Shown: piece after piece, positions 17,375-27,189 of the stretch
Layout of the letters: every line of letters begins with the position of its first letter
Numbering within the stretch: position 1 is the stretch's first letter
Assembly (NCBI GenBank): GCA_938075305.1
Contig: CALJGV010000010.1
Location: 124,001 to 188,000, forward strand
DNA from: an uncultured bacterium
GTDB lineage: Bacteria; Planctomycetota; UBA1135; GCA-002686595
Length of the DNA: 64,000 nt
Direction: 5' to 3'
Made by a program: the position numbers and the translations under genes
Notes under the pieces: generated by a model
Seen by the model: only the letters and a program-made list of their open reading frames with translations
Databases searched by the model: none
What the model was told of the DNA's origin: nothing

Positions 17375-19219
17375 TCAGCGGCGCCAGCCAGAGCCGATGG
17401 CGCCGTTCTCGACGCGCATCCGGAGGCTGAGCGGGATGATGCGCGACTTCGCCGTGCGGCGGACCTTGGCGTCGAAGGTGAGGAAGTCATGGGTCTCCTG
17501 GACCTTCTCCCTCACGGTGGCGCCCACCCAGACGGTCTTCTGCTCGGCGGAGACGCCCGTGACCGAGGTCCGCTTGTTGTCCTTCTGATCCTGGGCCTTC
17601 TTGGCCTTCATGGAGGCGACGTACTCGCCGGTCTCGGCGTCCATGAAGATGATGAGGTTCTCGTTGAGGTCGATCTGGCGCAGGAGACGCTGCTCGGTGC
17701 TCAGGAGCTCGAGGGGCGTCTCGTCCGTGATCTCGGCGGGCGCCGCCTCCTCGTCATCCTCCCCTTCGTCGTTGGCCTCTGCCTCGGCCTCCTCCTCGGA
17801 GGTGATGACCTTGCCCTTCTCGCGGTAGGCCACCAGGTAGTTGCCGGGATCGAGCTTGGGCTCGGCGAAGGGGATCGTGGAGGAGAAGTATCCGAACAGC
17901 ACGGGGGCGATCCGCGAGGCGCGGTTCAGCTCGCCGCCAGGGCTCTCGGCCAGCTCGTTGCGGGGCACGAACACGGCGTACTCGTAGCCACCGATGATGG
18001 CGTAGCCCTCGGGGCGGTTGCCCTCGACTTCCTTCGTGGAGTACCGGTCGATGCCCACGGACTCGCTCGAATCAAAGGACTCGCCGCCCTTTCGGGCGCC
18101 GGAGTTGCGGATGACGTTGCGCCAGACCGCGTCCGCCATGTCGCGGCCGGGGGCCGTGCTCGCGGAGATCCGGAAGCCGAGGCCGTCGGTGGTCTCGGTG
18201 CGGGGGGTGGCCCGGCGGGTCGTCACGCGGGCAGCGAGCAGCTCGAACTGGAAGGCGCCGCCCATCACCACGCGCTGGTTGGCGTTCCAGCGGGGCGCGG
18301 GCTCGACGGTCTCCTTGCGGCCGCCCGACTTCTTGAGCTTGTACTTGTTCGGCTTGAACTTCGGGTACGCGGTGTAGTTGCCGGTGGTCCACTCCCAGAC
18401 GCTGCCGGACTGGTCCATCACGCCGTAGGGGCTCGCGCCGCCGGGGAAGGAGCCCACGTTGAAGAGCTTCTTGCGGCGGCTCTCCTGGGTGTGGGCGCGG
18501 CCCTCGGCTTCCCACTCGTTGCCCCAGGGGAACCACTGCTCGTTGTTGCCGCGGGCGGAGTGGATCCACTCCGCCTCCGAGGGGATCCGCACGCCGGCCC
18601 ACTCGCAGTACGCGGACGCGTCGCCGAAGTCGACGAACACCACCGGCGCGGACTCGAGCCCCTCGGGGATGGACCACTCGGCGTCCGCCCAGTTCTCCTC
18701 CCACCAGCGCTTCTTCATGCCGTTGTCCCACTTCATGCGGACGTAGCGCTCGCCGGCGTCGCGGGCAGCCTTGGCCTTCTCGGCCTCCTGGCGACCGAAC
18801 TCCGTCTGCGCGGCGAAGATCGCGGCCTCCCCCCAGTGGGTGGGGGGGCGGTATCCGGTGTCCTCGACGAAGGCGAGGTACTGCTCGTTCGTGACCTCGA
18901 ACTTCCCCATGTGGAAGGGGTCGATCTTGACGTCATGCTGCGGCGTCTCGCCGTCCAGGGTCCGGGCGTAGCCCTGATAGGCCTCGGTCTGGAGGAGCAC
19001 CTCGATGTCCTTGGGCTTCGACCCCACACGGGTACTGCCGCCCTTCACCGGGACCGTCCCCGGGGGCGCGACCTTGGAGGCCTCGACCATGGGGGAGGCG
19101 TCGTCGCCCTTCTTCTTGTCCAGCGCCGTGGAGCTGGTCGTGAGCCCGACGGCCGGGGAGGACAGGGTGAAAGCAGCCAGGCAGAGCGGGGCTGCGAGGG
19201 CGTGGAGGATAGTGCGCAT
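17375..19219 (-). CDS. Secreted SUMF1/formylglycine-generating-fold protein with C-terminal extension
   Basis: A protein of about 614 residues from the ATG at 19219, which puts a short signal peptide (MRTILHALAAPLCLAAFTLS) at the N-terminus; GTG 19252 and ATG 19243 are longer alternatives. The SUMF1 fold spans roughly residues 60-350: KFEVTNEQYLAFVEDTGY, PSEAEWIHSARG, SPYGVMDQSGSVWEWTTGNY and GLGFRIS. The core strand reads RVVMGGAFQF without the two active-site cysteines of true formylglycine-generating enzymes, so sulfatase activation is unlikely. The last ~250 residues contain an acidic Glu/Asp-rich stretch and an unrecognised domain. Many proteins of this fold in Planctomycetota have unknown ligands. 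Terminators lie on both sides. Confidence 0.8.
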   Translation of the reverse strand: MRTILHALAAPLCLAAFTLSSPAVGLTTSSTALDKKKGDDASPMVEASKVAPPGTVPVKGGSTRVGSKPKDIEVLLQTEAYQGYARTLDGETPQHDVKIDPFHMGKFEVTNEQYLAFVEDTGYRPPTHWGEAAIFAAQTEFGRQEAEKAKAARDAGERYVRMKWDNGMKKRWWEENWADAEWSIPEGLESAPVVFVDFGDASAYCEWAGVRIPSEAEWIHSARGNNEQWFPWGNEWEAEGRAHTQESRRKKLFNVGSFPGGASPYGVMDQSGSVWEWTTGNYTAYPKFKPNKYKLKKSGGRKETVEPAPRWNANQRVVMGGAFQFELLAARVTTRRATPRTETTDGLGFRISASTAPGRDMADAVWRNVIRNSGARKGGESFDSSESVGIDRYSTKEVEGNRPEGYAIIGGYEYAVFVPRNELAESPGGELNRASRIAPVLFGYFSSTIPFAEPKLDPGNYLVAYREKGKVITSEEEAEAEANDEGEDDEEAAPAEITDETPLELLSTEQRLLRQIDLNENLIIFMDAETGEYVASMKAKKAQDQKDNKRTSVTGVSAEQKTVWVGATVREKVQETHDFLTFDAKVRRTAKSRIIPLSLRMRVENGAIGSGWRR

Positions 19220-19304
19220 CTGATTCGACGTAGTGGAGGTCATGGATCCCACTGGGGAGGCCCCTCAGCTAGCGACGAGGGTCGCCGGCGTTTCTGCAAC
19301 AGAC

Positions 19305-19338
19305 AAAAAAAGCACCGGGGGCGACGTGTCGAACCCGG
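19305..19338 (-). terminator. Intrinsic terminator downstream of the HD-GYP gene
   Basis: On the minus strand the stem CCGGG-tt-CGAC-ac-GTCG-cc-CCCGG (9 pairs with a symmetric internal loop) is followed after 3 nt by seven T. It lies about 107 bp beyond the HD-GYP stop and before the SUMF1-fold gene, separating their transcripts. Confidence 0.75.
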
Positions 19339-19444
19339 AGGAGGCCGAACAGCTTAGCCGCGGAGGTACGACCCCACTACCCCCTCCGCCGGGATGGGCG
19401 ATGGGAGGGCGCCCCGGCGGGATCGCCGGGCCCGCCGCGCTCCC

Positions 19445-20560
19445 TCAGGGGCGGACGGTCGCGGCCTGAGCCGGGCCGGGGTCCGGGGACGGGGTGGCTC
19501 CGGGCTGAGGGGGCTCCGTGGCCCCCCTCTCCGCTGGGACCAGCAGCCCTGCCGCCGCGAGGTCCGCCCTGGGCGCCATCAGCCACTCCTCCCCGTGCAC
19601 CTCGAGGAGCCGCAGAAAGGTATCGATGATGTCCGGAGCGAAGGCTCGGCCGGACTGGGACTCGAAGAAGTCGATCGTCTTCTGGAGCGACCAGGCGCCC
19701 TTGTACGAGCGCCGGGTCGTGAGGGAGTCGAAGACCTCGACCACGCAGAGGATCCGACCAGGCCGGGAGATCTCCTCACCTCGCAGGCGGAACGGGTATC
19801 CCAGCCCGTCCCAGCGCTCGTGGTGCTCCACCACGTACTGGACCACTCGCTTGAGCTGCGGGTGCTCGCCGAGGCGCTCGGCGCCGACCAGCGGGTGCCG
19901 CTGCATCTCGCGGCGCTCGGCGGGGGTGAGGGGCCCCTTCTTGGTCAGGAAGCCGAGGTCGTCGAGGAAGATCTTCCCGTAGTCGTGGGCGATGGCCCCC
20001 AGCTCGAGGTGCTCGATGGTCTTGCGGTCGAGGCCGAAGTCCTCGGCGACCATCTTGCAGTACTTGCGGGTCCGCTCCCCGTGCCCTGCCGTGTACGGGT
20101 CCACGCGCTCGATCGACTTGGCCACGAGGCCCGAGAGGATGTCGACGAGGTCCTGGTAGGGGAGCTCCTCCGAGCTCAGCCGCTGCTCTCGCACGGCCCG
20201 CTGGATCGTGGCCCCGAGGAGCTCGGGGTCCACGGGCTTCTGGAGGTAGTCCACGGCACCCACCTTCATGGCCTGGACCGCGGCCTCGACCCGGGGGTAC
20301 CCGGTCATGAGGAGGCACACCGTGTCGGGGCGCAGCTTGCGCGTCGCGGCCAGGATCTGCTCGCCCTCGCTGGTGCCGTCGAACACCACGTCGGTGACCA
20401 CCGCGTCGAAGGGGGAGGCCTCCACCGCCCGGATGGCGTCCGCCGACGTCGACGCCAGGACGACGTCGAGGCCCTGGGCGGTCAGCGACGCGCCGAGGAC
20501 GTCGAGGGTCAGCTGCTCGTCATCGGCGAGCAGTACCTTCAGCGGAGGACTTCCTTCCAT
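19445..20560 (-). CDS. Response regulator with HD-GYP output domain
   Basis: A 371-residue protein from the ATG at 20560. An N-terminal receiver domain (residues ~7-125) has the acceptor Asp in VVTDVVFDG and the conserved Lys in DYLQKPVDP. The C-terminal HD-GYP domain has the HD pair in AIAHDYGKI and the GYP signature in HHERWDGLGYPFRLRGEEIS. HD-GYP domains with these motifs are cyclic-di-GMP phosphodiesterases or binding modules. About 40 Pro/Ala-rich residues end the protein. No histidine kinase is adjacent. A TATCCC hexamer sits 7 nt before the ATG, and a terminator follows the gene. Confidence 0.9.
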   Translation of the reverse strand: MEGSPPLKVLLADDEQLTLDVLGASLTAQGLDVVLASTSADAIRAVEASPFDAVVTDVVFDGTSEGEQILAATRKLRPDTVCLLMTGYPRVEAAVQAMKVGAVDYLQKPVDPELLGATIQRAVREQRLSSEELPYQDLVDILSGLVAKSIERVDPYTAGHGERTRKYCKMVAEDFGLDRKTIEHLELGAIAHDYGKIFLDDLGFLTKKGPLTPAERREMQRHPLVGAERLGEHPQLKRVVQYVVEHHERWDGLGYPFRLRGEEISRPGRILCVVEVFDSLTTRRSYKGAWSLQKTIDFFESQSGRAFAPDIIDTFLRLLEVHGEEWLMAPRADLAAAGLLVPAERGATEPPQPGATPSPDPGPAQAATVRP

Positions 20561-20567
20561 CGTCCCT

Positions 20568-20573
20568 GGGATA
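20568..20573 (-). promoter_or_regulatory. Possible -10 hexamer of the HD-GYP gene, leaderless spacing
   Basis: TATCCC on the minus strand ends 7 nt before the ATG. It keeps the TA of the -10 box but has C at the last position, so it is the weakest of this group. Confidence 0.3.
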
Positions 20574-20638
20574 GCAGTCGAGAGGTCCCGATGGAAGCGG
20601 CTAGCTTCGGGTATCGTCTCCGCCGCGGAGCCCACCCC

Positions 20639-21631
20639 ATGCCTGATCCCACTGAACTCAACCTGGAGATCCCCGAAGAGCAGGGGGGAGCGCGGCTCGA
20701 TGTGGCCCTGGCGGCGCTGGTCCAGGGCCAGTCCCGGAGCCAGGTCCAGCGCCTCATCAAGCGGGGCGCGGTGAAGGTCGGGGGAGAGCCGATCCGCCGA
20801 GCCAACACCCCGGTCGAGGCCGGTGCCGCCGTCGTGGTCACGCTGGAGGCGGACCAAGAGGTCTCCACGGACGTCGCTGGGGAGGCCATTGTCGAGCTGG
20901 AGGTCCTCCACGAGGACGCCTCGGTGATCGTGATCAACAAGCCCGCCGGCCTGGTGTGCCACCCCAACCCCCGCCAGACGAGGGGGACCCTGTCCGACCT
21001 CGCGGTCGCGCGCTTCGGGCCGCTGCCGGAGGTCCAGGGCGCCAACCGGCCCGGGATCGTCCACCGGCTGGATCGGCTGACGAGCGGCGTGATCGTGATG
21101 GGCCGGACCCTCCCCGCGCTCCAGTCCCTCAAGGAGCAGTTCAAGGAGCGCGAGGTCTCGAAGATGTACCTCGCGGTGGTGCACGGGACGCCCCGCTTCG
21201 ACTCGGAGTGGCGGACGGGGGCCATCGGCGCCTCCCCGAAGAACCCCGAGCGCATGCGGGTCGTGCCTGCCGGGTTGCAGAACGAGCTCCTCCAACGCGG
21301 CGAGGCGCGGGCGGCGGAGACGCTCATCGAACGGGTCGAGGAGCTCGGGCCGGCGACCCTGGTGGCCGCCCATCCCCGCACGGGCCGGACCCACCAGATC
21401 CGGGTCCACTTGCAGGACGCGGGGCTGCCGATCGTGGGGGACCGCGCCTATTCCCACGGCAGCGCGCAGAAGCACGCGTTGCCCCGGAGCGTGCACCGCA
21501 TGGAACGCCCCGCGCTCCATGCCCGGCGGCTCTCGTTCCGCCACCCGGATTCCGGGGAGACAGTCACCTTCGAGGCGCCGCTGCCGGCGGACATGGAGGG
21601 ACTGATCGAGGGCCTGAGGTCGCTCGGCTGA
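20639..21631 (+). CDS. RluA/RluD-family pseudouridine synthase
   Basis: A 330-residue protein from the ATG at 20639; an ATG at 20591 in the same frame would add 16 residues and is upstream of the family N-terminus. The S4 RNA-binding domain covers residues ~15-65 (LDVALAALV...RGAVKVGGE). The catalytic domain has HRLDRLTSG with Asp145 as nucleophile and HPRTGRTHQIRVHL later. Such enzymes modify 23S rRNA uridines (RluD targets helix 69); the exact site cannot be assigned. A TATCGT hexamer lies 21 nt before the ATG. It is divergent from HD-GYP by 78 bp and convergent with the long repeat protein. Confidence 0.9.
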   Translation: MPDPTELNLEIPEEQGGARLDVALAALVQGQSRSQVQRLIKRGAVKVGGEPIRRANTPVEAGAAVVVTLEADQEVSTDVAGEAIVELEVLHEDASVIVINKPAGLVCHPNPRQTRGTLSDLAVARFGPLPEVQGANRPGIVHRLDRLTSGVIVMGRTLPALQSLKEQFKEREVSKMYLAVVHGTPRFDSEWRTGAIGASPKNPERMRVVPAGLQNELLQRGEARAAETLIERVEELGPATLVAAHPRTGRTHQIRVHLQDAGLPIVGDRAYSHGSAQKHALPRSVHRMERPALHARRLSFRHPDSGETVTFEAPLPADMEGLIEGLRSLG

Positions 21632-21691
21632 GCCACTTTCTGCCGAGCCCCGACATTCGGAGCGAGGTCCAGCCGCGCGAGTTCCAGCCGG

Positions 21692-24600
21692 CTACTCGTC
21701 CGCGGGTTCGAAGCGGAGCCGGGTGCGCGTGTCCCGGGACGCCTTGACGGTCACGCGCTTGCGCTCCGTGCGGCCGTCCTGGGCCGTCGCCGTGATCGTG
21801 TAGCGACCGGGCGCCAGCGGACCGAAGCGTTGCTCCGTGGTGGAGACCCCCTCGCCGAAGGAGCGGAACAGCTCGGTGCCCACCAGGCCGCTGACCTCGC
21901 GCCCCTCGCTGTCCACGACGGTCACCTCCGCCCGCACCGGGGAGTCGTCCTCCTCGACGGTCCGAACGACGAGGTCGCTCGCGGCGTCCACCTCGAGCCG
22001 GACCTCGGTGTCCTTGCCGGAGCTGACGAGGACGCCGGCCACGCCCTCCGATGCCTGTCCGTCGCCGCGAGCGCTGACCACATAGGACCCCGGGTTCACC
22101 CTGGAGTACGCGAAGCGTCCGTCGGCGCCGCTGCGGACCGTGGAGATGGCGTCCACTGGCCGGCCGGAGGACTCACGGACGAAGATCGTCGCGCCCGCCA
22201 CCGGGGCTCCGTCCCGTCCAACCACGACGCCGACGACCCGGCCCGGGCTGGAAAGCTGGACGTCGACGCCCGCGGTTACGGAGGTGGTATTCACCTCGAT
22301 GCCTTCCACCAGGGCCACGCCGAAGCCGTCGCCTGTGGAGCCACCGCCCCGGCCCCAGCCCCGGCTGCCGACCCGGAGCGCATAGGTACCCGGGTCGAGA
22401 TCACCCAGCTCGTAGCGGCCGTCCGCGTCAGTGGAGGCCGAGCGCGGGTCGAAGCGGTTGAAGGAGAACGACGTGCTCGGCTCGGCGGTGACGCGGATGC
22501 CCGCGGCAGGGCGCCCGTCCGCGTCGGTGACTCGGCCGGCGATGCCCCCTTCCGGAAGCTCCAGGTTGACCCGCTGCTCGCCGCTCGCGGGAACGTCGAT
22601 GAGGAACCCGTTCCGGCGGGAGCCCCGCTCCACGGACACGAGGTAGGCCCCCGGCCGGTCGAGCTCGATGCGGTAGGCACCGGCTTGGATGTCAGCACGC
22701 TTCAGGTTGGCGAACAGGTCGCCGCCCTCCCGGGCGAAGGTGACGTTGCCGCCGCTCACGGCGGTGCCGCCGCGGGTGACCTCGCCCACGACGATGACGG
22801 GCTCACGGGGCTCCGCGCCGAGCTCAACGAACACCTGCCCGCCGTCCTCGACGTCGACCTGCTGGCTCAGGTTCTGCGCCATCAGCTCGAAGAAGGCGCT
22901 CTCATCCCTGGCGCCCTCGAAGGTCTTGAACATCTCCCGCTCGCCGGGAGAGGCGTTGACCGTCCAGTTGCCGGGGGGCACCCGCTCGAACGTGAAGCTC
23001 CCCGAGGCGTCGGTGGTCGCCGTGTCCGAGCCGCCGAACATGGCCATCGGTCCGCCGCCCTGGGCGTAGGTCACCCGGCGGCCCGACCACGGGTTGCCCT
23101 CTGCGTCCCGCACGATGCCGCTGATGGTGCCGCCGCGCCGGAGCTCGAGGACCAGGCCCTCGGCGGTCTCTCCGGCGATCACCTCGACGCTGACGGGCTC
23201 CGACTTGGCCCAGTCGTCGCTGGAGGCCTCGAAGCTCTGGGCACCGGGGCGGAGGTCCTCGAGCTCGAAGGAACCATCGTCGCCCGAGGTCACCCCCTCC
23301 TGGCGCCGGCCCCAGCCGCCGCCAAACCCGCCGCGGTTCTGGGTCCGGGCCACGGTGGCGCCGGCGATAGGGGCGCCGCCCGGGCCGACCACGATGCCGC
23401 GCACGCTGCCGCGGCGCTCGAGGATGAAGCGGGGCTCGGGTCCCGCCTGGGGCACGGTGACGGTCCGGGTCTGGTCCTCGGGTGAGGTGTAGCCCGAGGC
23501 ACGAATCGACACGGTCCAGGTGCCGGCGCTCAGCCCGGCGACGCTGAAGCGGCCATCTTCGGTGGTGATCGACTTGCGGAGCCCGTCGCCCGCCCCGGAC
23601 CGGGAGCTGTAGCCCTCGCGCGCGGCGCGCACCTCAAACTCGGTGACCGGCTCCCCGGCGTCGTCGACGACCACGCCCGCCAGGGTCAGCGTCGGTCGCA
23701 GCACGAGTTCGAGGGGCTCGCTGCCCTCCGGTGCCACGTCCTCGGCGATCGCGACCAGCTGGGACTCGGAGCCGTCCGCTGCGGTCTGCTCGGCCGTGGC
23801 CACCACCCGCGCTGCCGTCTCCGTGAGCGCAGCGAAGCGGAAGGCTCCGTCGTCATCGGTGTTGGTCTCTTTGCGCTCGGGGCCCCGATTGCCTCCGCCC
23901 CAGAAGCTCCGCCTTCCGCCCTCTTCGCCGCCTCCAGATCGTGCCTGTTCAAGGCGGACAGGGACCCGGGCAGCGGGGGAGCCGTCGGCCATCAGCACGC
24001 GGCCGGTGATCTCCAGCCCCCGGATCATCGTGATGACCGTGCCTGTGCGGGTCATGCCGTCCTCGACCTCCACCCGCTCGTCCGTCTTCCCGCCCCGCCA
24101 GTCGTCGAGGCTTGCGGACACCGAGTAGTCACCAGCGGAGAGGCCGCGCAGTTCGTAGGCGCCGCCCGCGTCGCTGGTCGCCTCCCGTGAGGGGCTCCTG
24201 CCGCCGAACATCATCCCGCGCTGGCCGGAGGCGCGGAGGGTGGCGCCGGCCACGGGCATGCCGGCCTCGTCGATGACCTGGCCCGCGATGCCGCCGCCCT
24301 GGCTGAGGGGGATGGGGCAGTTCGTGCGTGTCCCCGGCTGGAGGTCGAGGGCCTCGCTCCGTCCCGGGGCGAGGGTGGGGATGTCGACGCTGACGGTGAC
24401 GGTGAGGTCGGGGCGGACGCCCCGGAACTCGAACGCGAGGTCCTCGCCGAGCTCGGCCCGGCGGTCCGTCCAGCCCATGCCGCGCCCGCGTCCGCGACTC
24501 ATGGTGCCACCCGAGAGGGAGACGGTCCCGTAGCTGCCGCCCTCATCGGCTTCCAGCTCGAAGCCGCCGGTCTGCACCGTGCCGGTGACCCACGCGCCCA

Positions 24601-25252
24601 GCTCGGGCTCGAGGACCACCCGGTCGACGCCGGCTTGCAGGTCGACCGTCACCGGCTCCGCGAGGAAGAGGTAGCGACCGTCGATCTGGATCAACCCCTC
24701 CGTGACCCCTTCATCGAAGCGGAGCTCGACCACGCCCGAGGGCGCGGCGGCGGACACGCTCCAGAGGAGGTCGTCCTCATCGCTGAACTCCGCGATCGAC
24801 CGCAGGGCCGAGGCGCCGGAGGAGCGCCGACGGAACCGCCGCCGCATGCTCTCGTCGCGCCAGTCCATGTCCTCCCCTTCGACCTCGACCTCGGACCAGC
24901 CGATGACGCGCAGCTCGTCGTCCACCGGTGTCCCGGGGGGGAGCCGGAGCTCCACGGCCACGAGGCGGGCGCGGTCGTCCTCCACGTTGCTGGAGGCGCT
25001 GGCGAGGTCGAGCTCGAGGGGCGCGGGGGTGAGCTCGACGCTCGCCCGACTCTCCCGCTCCGTGCCGAGGTTGGCGAGCGTCTCGGTGGGACGAGGTGCT
25101 TGATCCTCGGAGGGGCTGGCGGCGCGTGCCACGGTGACCGCCTCGAAGGACTCGCCGGCGGCGGTCGGTCCGCCTCCAGAGAGCACGAGGATGGCGGCGA
25201 TGGCGGCGAGGGCAGCGGTGCCTGCGAGGGCGAGGAGGGTCTTGGAGTTCAT
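21692..25252 (-). CDS. Exported protein with many carboxypeptidase-regulatory-like repeats
   Basis: An 1186-residue protein from the ATG at 25252, chosen because MNSKTLLALAGTAALAAIAA begins a signal or anchor segment. From about residue 300 to the end it consists of tandem beta-sandwich units of about 80-100 residues. Each has a GxVxDxxGxPVxGA entry, a T-D-x-x-G-x-F middle and a LxPGxYxVxA exit (for example GQVIDEAGMPVAGATLRASG and AGATIFVRE). At least nine such units are visible. The domain is related to the regulatory domain of carboxypeptidases and to transthyretin-like folds, and is common in surface or periplasmic proteins of Planctomycetota and Bacteroidota. No enzymatic domain is recognisable. 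It has no close operon partner. Confidence 0.8.
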   Translation of the reverse strand: MNSKTLLALAGTAALAAIAAILVLSGGGPTAAGESFEAVTVARAASPSEDQAPRPTETLANLGTERESRASVELTPAPLELDLASASSNVEDDRARLVAVELRLPPGTPVDDELRVIGWSEVEVEGEDMDWRDESMRRRFRRRSSGASALRSIAEFSDEDDLLWSVSAAAPSGVVELRFDEGVTEGLIQIDGRYLFLAEPVTVDLQAGVDRVVLEPELGAWVTGTVQTGGFELEADEGGSYGTVSLSGGTMSRGRGRGMGWTDRRAELGEDLAFEFRGVRPDLTVTVSVDIPTLAPGRSEALDLQPGTRTNCPIPLSQGGGIAGQVIDEAGMPVAGATLRASGQRGMMFGGRSPSREATSDAGGAYELRGLSAGDYSVSASLDDWRGGKTDERVEVEDGMTRTGTVITMIRGLEITGRVLMADGSPAARVPVRLEQARSGGGEEGGRRSFWGGGNRGPERKETNTDDDGAFRFAALTETAARVVATAEQTAADGSESQLVAIAEDVAPEGSEPLELVLRPTLTLAGVVVDDAGEPVTEFEVRAAREGYSSRSGAGDGLRKSITTEDGRFSVAGLSAGTWTVSIRASGYTSPEDQTRTVTVPQAGPEPRFILERRGSVRGIVVGPGGAPIAGATVARTQNRGGFGGGWGRRQEGVTSGDDGSFELEDLRPGAQSFEASSDDWAKSEPVSVEVIAGETAEGLVLELRRGGTISGIVRDAEGNPWSGRRVTYAQGGGPMAMFGGSDTATTDASGSFTFERVPPGNWTVNASPGEREMFKTFEGARDESAFFELMAQNLSQQVDVEDGGQVFVELGAEPREPVIVVGEVTRGGTAVSGGNVTFAREGGDLFANLKRADIQAGAYRIELDRPGAYLVSVERGSRRNGFLIDVPASGEQRVNLELPEGGIAGRVTDADGRPAAGIRVTAEPSTSFSFNRFDPRSASTDADGRYELGDLDPGTYALRVGSRGWGRGGGSTGDGFGVALVEGIEVNTTSVTAGVDVQLSSPGRVVGVVVGRDGAPVAGATIFVRESSGRPVDAISTVRSGADGRFAYSRVNPGSYVVSARGDGQASEGVAGVLVSSGKDTEVRLEVDAASDLVVRTVEEDDSPVRAEVTVVDSEGREVSGLVGTELFRSFGEGVSTTEQRFGPLAPGRYTITATAQDGRTERKRVTVKASRDTRTRLRFEPADE

Positions 25253-25326
25253 CTGATCGTCGGGAAGGGAACCCAAGGGCGTTCGCTGGGGGCCATGCAG
25301 GGGCCGCAACTTTCATTCAAATCCCG

Positions 25327-25340
25327 CCCCGCCGGCGGGG
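25327..25340. repeat. 14-bp perfect palindrome
   Basis: CCCCGCCGGCGGGG is self-complementary over its full length and lies in the 235-bp divergent gap between the repeat protein and the carboxyltransferase gene. A TAAGAT hexamer at 25385-25390 may be the -10 box of the latter. A regulatory role is only a possibility. Confidence 0.3.
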
Positions 25341-25487
25341 TCGTGATCCCCCTTGATCATGGCGGCACGGCGGCCTTGGCTCTGTAAGATCTCGGCCGCG
25401 CGGTTCCCCCGGCGTGGCGCCCATCGCGGCGCAGCCCCTCGCCGGATCCCCTGCGGGACCCCTTGAACCACCACAACGCTGAGCCCC

Positions 25488-27068
25488 ATGACCATCGACT
25501 CCACCGCGAGCCCCTCCGACGCCGCCAAGGACCCCGTCCAGAGACTCCGCGAGGCCCGGGAGCAGAGCCTCGTGGGGGGCGGGGAGAAACGCATCGCCGC
25601 GCAGCACGCGAAGGGGAAGATGACCGCCCGGGAGCGGATCGACTTCCTCGTGGATGAGGGGTCGTTCATCGAACTCGACCGGTTCGTGACCCACCGCTGC
25701 ACGGACTTCGACATGGACCAGCAGAAGATCCTGGGGGACGGGGTCGTGACCGGGCACGCCCGGATCGATGGTCGGCCGGTGTACCTGTTCAGTCAGGACT
25801 TCACCGTCTTCGGCGGGAGCCTGTCGGAGACCCACGCCGAGAAGATCTGCAAGGTGATGGACCTCGCGCTCAAGGTGGGGGTGCCGGTGATCGGGCTGAA
25901 CGACTCGGGCGGCGCCCGCATCCAGGAGGGGGTCCAGAGCCTCGGCGGGTACGCGGAGATCTTCTGGCGGAACACCCAGGCCTCCGGCGTCATCCCGCAG
26001 CTCTCGGGCGTGCTCGGCCCGTGCGCCGGAGGGGCGGTCTACAGCCCGGCGCTCACCGACTTCATCGCCATGGTCGAGGGCAACTCGTACATGCACATCA
26101 CGGGGCCGGACGTGGTGAAGACGGTCACCCACGAGGAGGTGACGAGCGAGGACCTTGGTGGCGCGTCGGTCCACAGCGCCAAGTCCGGCGTCGCGCACTT
26201 CGCCACCCCCGACGACAAGAGCTGCCTCCTGCTCCTCCGCAAGCTCCTCTCCTACCTCCCCCTGAACAACGCCGAGGACCCGCCCTTCGTACCCACCGAG
26301 GATCCCTCGGACCGTGAGGATGCGGCCCTGGACACCATCGTCCCGGAGGACCCCCAGAAGCCCTACGACATGCGGCAGGTCCTCGACAAGGTCCTCGACG
26401 AGGGCTCCTGGTTCGAGGTCCAGGAGGGCTGGGCCCAGAACCTGCTCGTGGGCTTCGGCCGGCTCGGCGGCCGCGTCGTCGGGCTGGTGGCGAACCAGCC
26501 GTCGGTCCTGGCGGGCTGCCTCGACAGCGAGGCGAGCGAGAAGGGCGCGCGCTTCATCCGCTTCTGCGACTCCTTCAATATCCCGATCGTGACCTTCGAG
26601 GACGTGCCGGGGTTCCTGCCCGGGACGGATCAGGAGCACGGCGGCATCATCCGGCGCGGGGCCAAGCTGCTCTACGCCTACTGCGAGGCGACGGTCCCCC
26701 TGCTGACCGTGATCACCCGCAAGGCCTACGGCGGCGCGTACGACGTCATGGCGTCCAAGCACATCCGCTCCGACGTCAACATCGCGTGGCCCGGGGCCAT
26801 GGTCGCGGTGATGGGGGCGGCCGGTGCCGCCAAGATCATCCACCGCCGCGAGATCCAGGCGGCGGACGACCCCGCCGCCCTCGAGGCGCAGCGGGCCGCG
26901 GAGTACGACGAGACCTTCAACAACCCCTACCGGGCCGCCGCCCGCGGGTTCGTGGACGACGTCATCGAGGCATCGAAGACCCGCCCCTACCTGATTCGCT
27001 CCCTCGAACTGCTGCGGACGAAGAAGGAGAACCGGCCCGTGCGCAAGCACGGCAACATCCCCCTCTGA
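25488..27068 (+). CDS. Acyl-CoA carboxylase carboxyltransferase (PccB-like)
   Basis: A 526-residue protein from the ATG at 25488. It contains both halves of the crotonase-like carboxyltransferase: the N-terminal acyl-CoA site ([35 protein letters not shown]) and the C-terminal carboxybiotin site ([33 protein letters not shown]). The tail [14 protein letters not shown]...RKHGNIPL is typical of propionyl-CoA carboxylase beta chains. It transfers CO2 from biotin to propionyl-CoA or a related acyl-CoA. The biotin carboxylase/carrier subunit (PccA) is not in the window. Spacing to rpoZ is 121 bp, with a TAATCT hexamer at 27135-27140, so rpoZ may start a new transcript. Confidence 0.93.
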   Translation: MTIDSTASPSDAAKDPVQRLREAREQSLVGGGEKRIAAQHAKGKMTARERIDFLVDEGSFIELDRFVTHRCTDFDMDQQKILGDGVVTGHARIDGRPVYLFSQDFTVFGGSLSETHAEKICKVMDLALKVGVPVIGLNDSGGARIQEGVQSLGGYAEIFWRNTQASGVIPQLSGVLGPCAGGAVYSPALTDFIAMVEGNSYMHITGPDVVKTVTHEEVTSEDLGGASVHSAKSGVAHFATPDDKSCLLLLRKLLSYLPLNNAEDPPFVPTEDPSDREDAALDTIVPEDPQKPYDMRQVLDKVLDEGSWFEVQEGWAQNLLVGFGRLGGRVVGLVANQPSVLAGCLDSEASEKGARFIRFCDSFNIPIVTFEDVPGFLPGTDQEHGGIIRRGAKLLYAYCEATVPLLTVITRKAYGGAYDVMASKHIRSDVNIAWPGAMVAVMGAAGAAKIIHRREIQAADDPAALEAQRAAEYDETFNNPYRAAARGFVDDVIEASKTRPYLIRSLELLRTKKENRPVRKHGNIPL

Positions 27069-27189
27069 CCTCTCCAGGCGAGCCTCCGACGGTTTTTCCC
27101 GGGATCGCCGGCCCCCCTGTGGGACCTCCAGGGCTAATCTCTCGCGCTTGCGCCCCCTTCCTCCGAATGTCCGGGGGCGCACCATAAAC

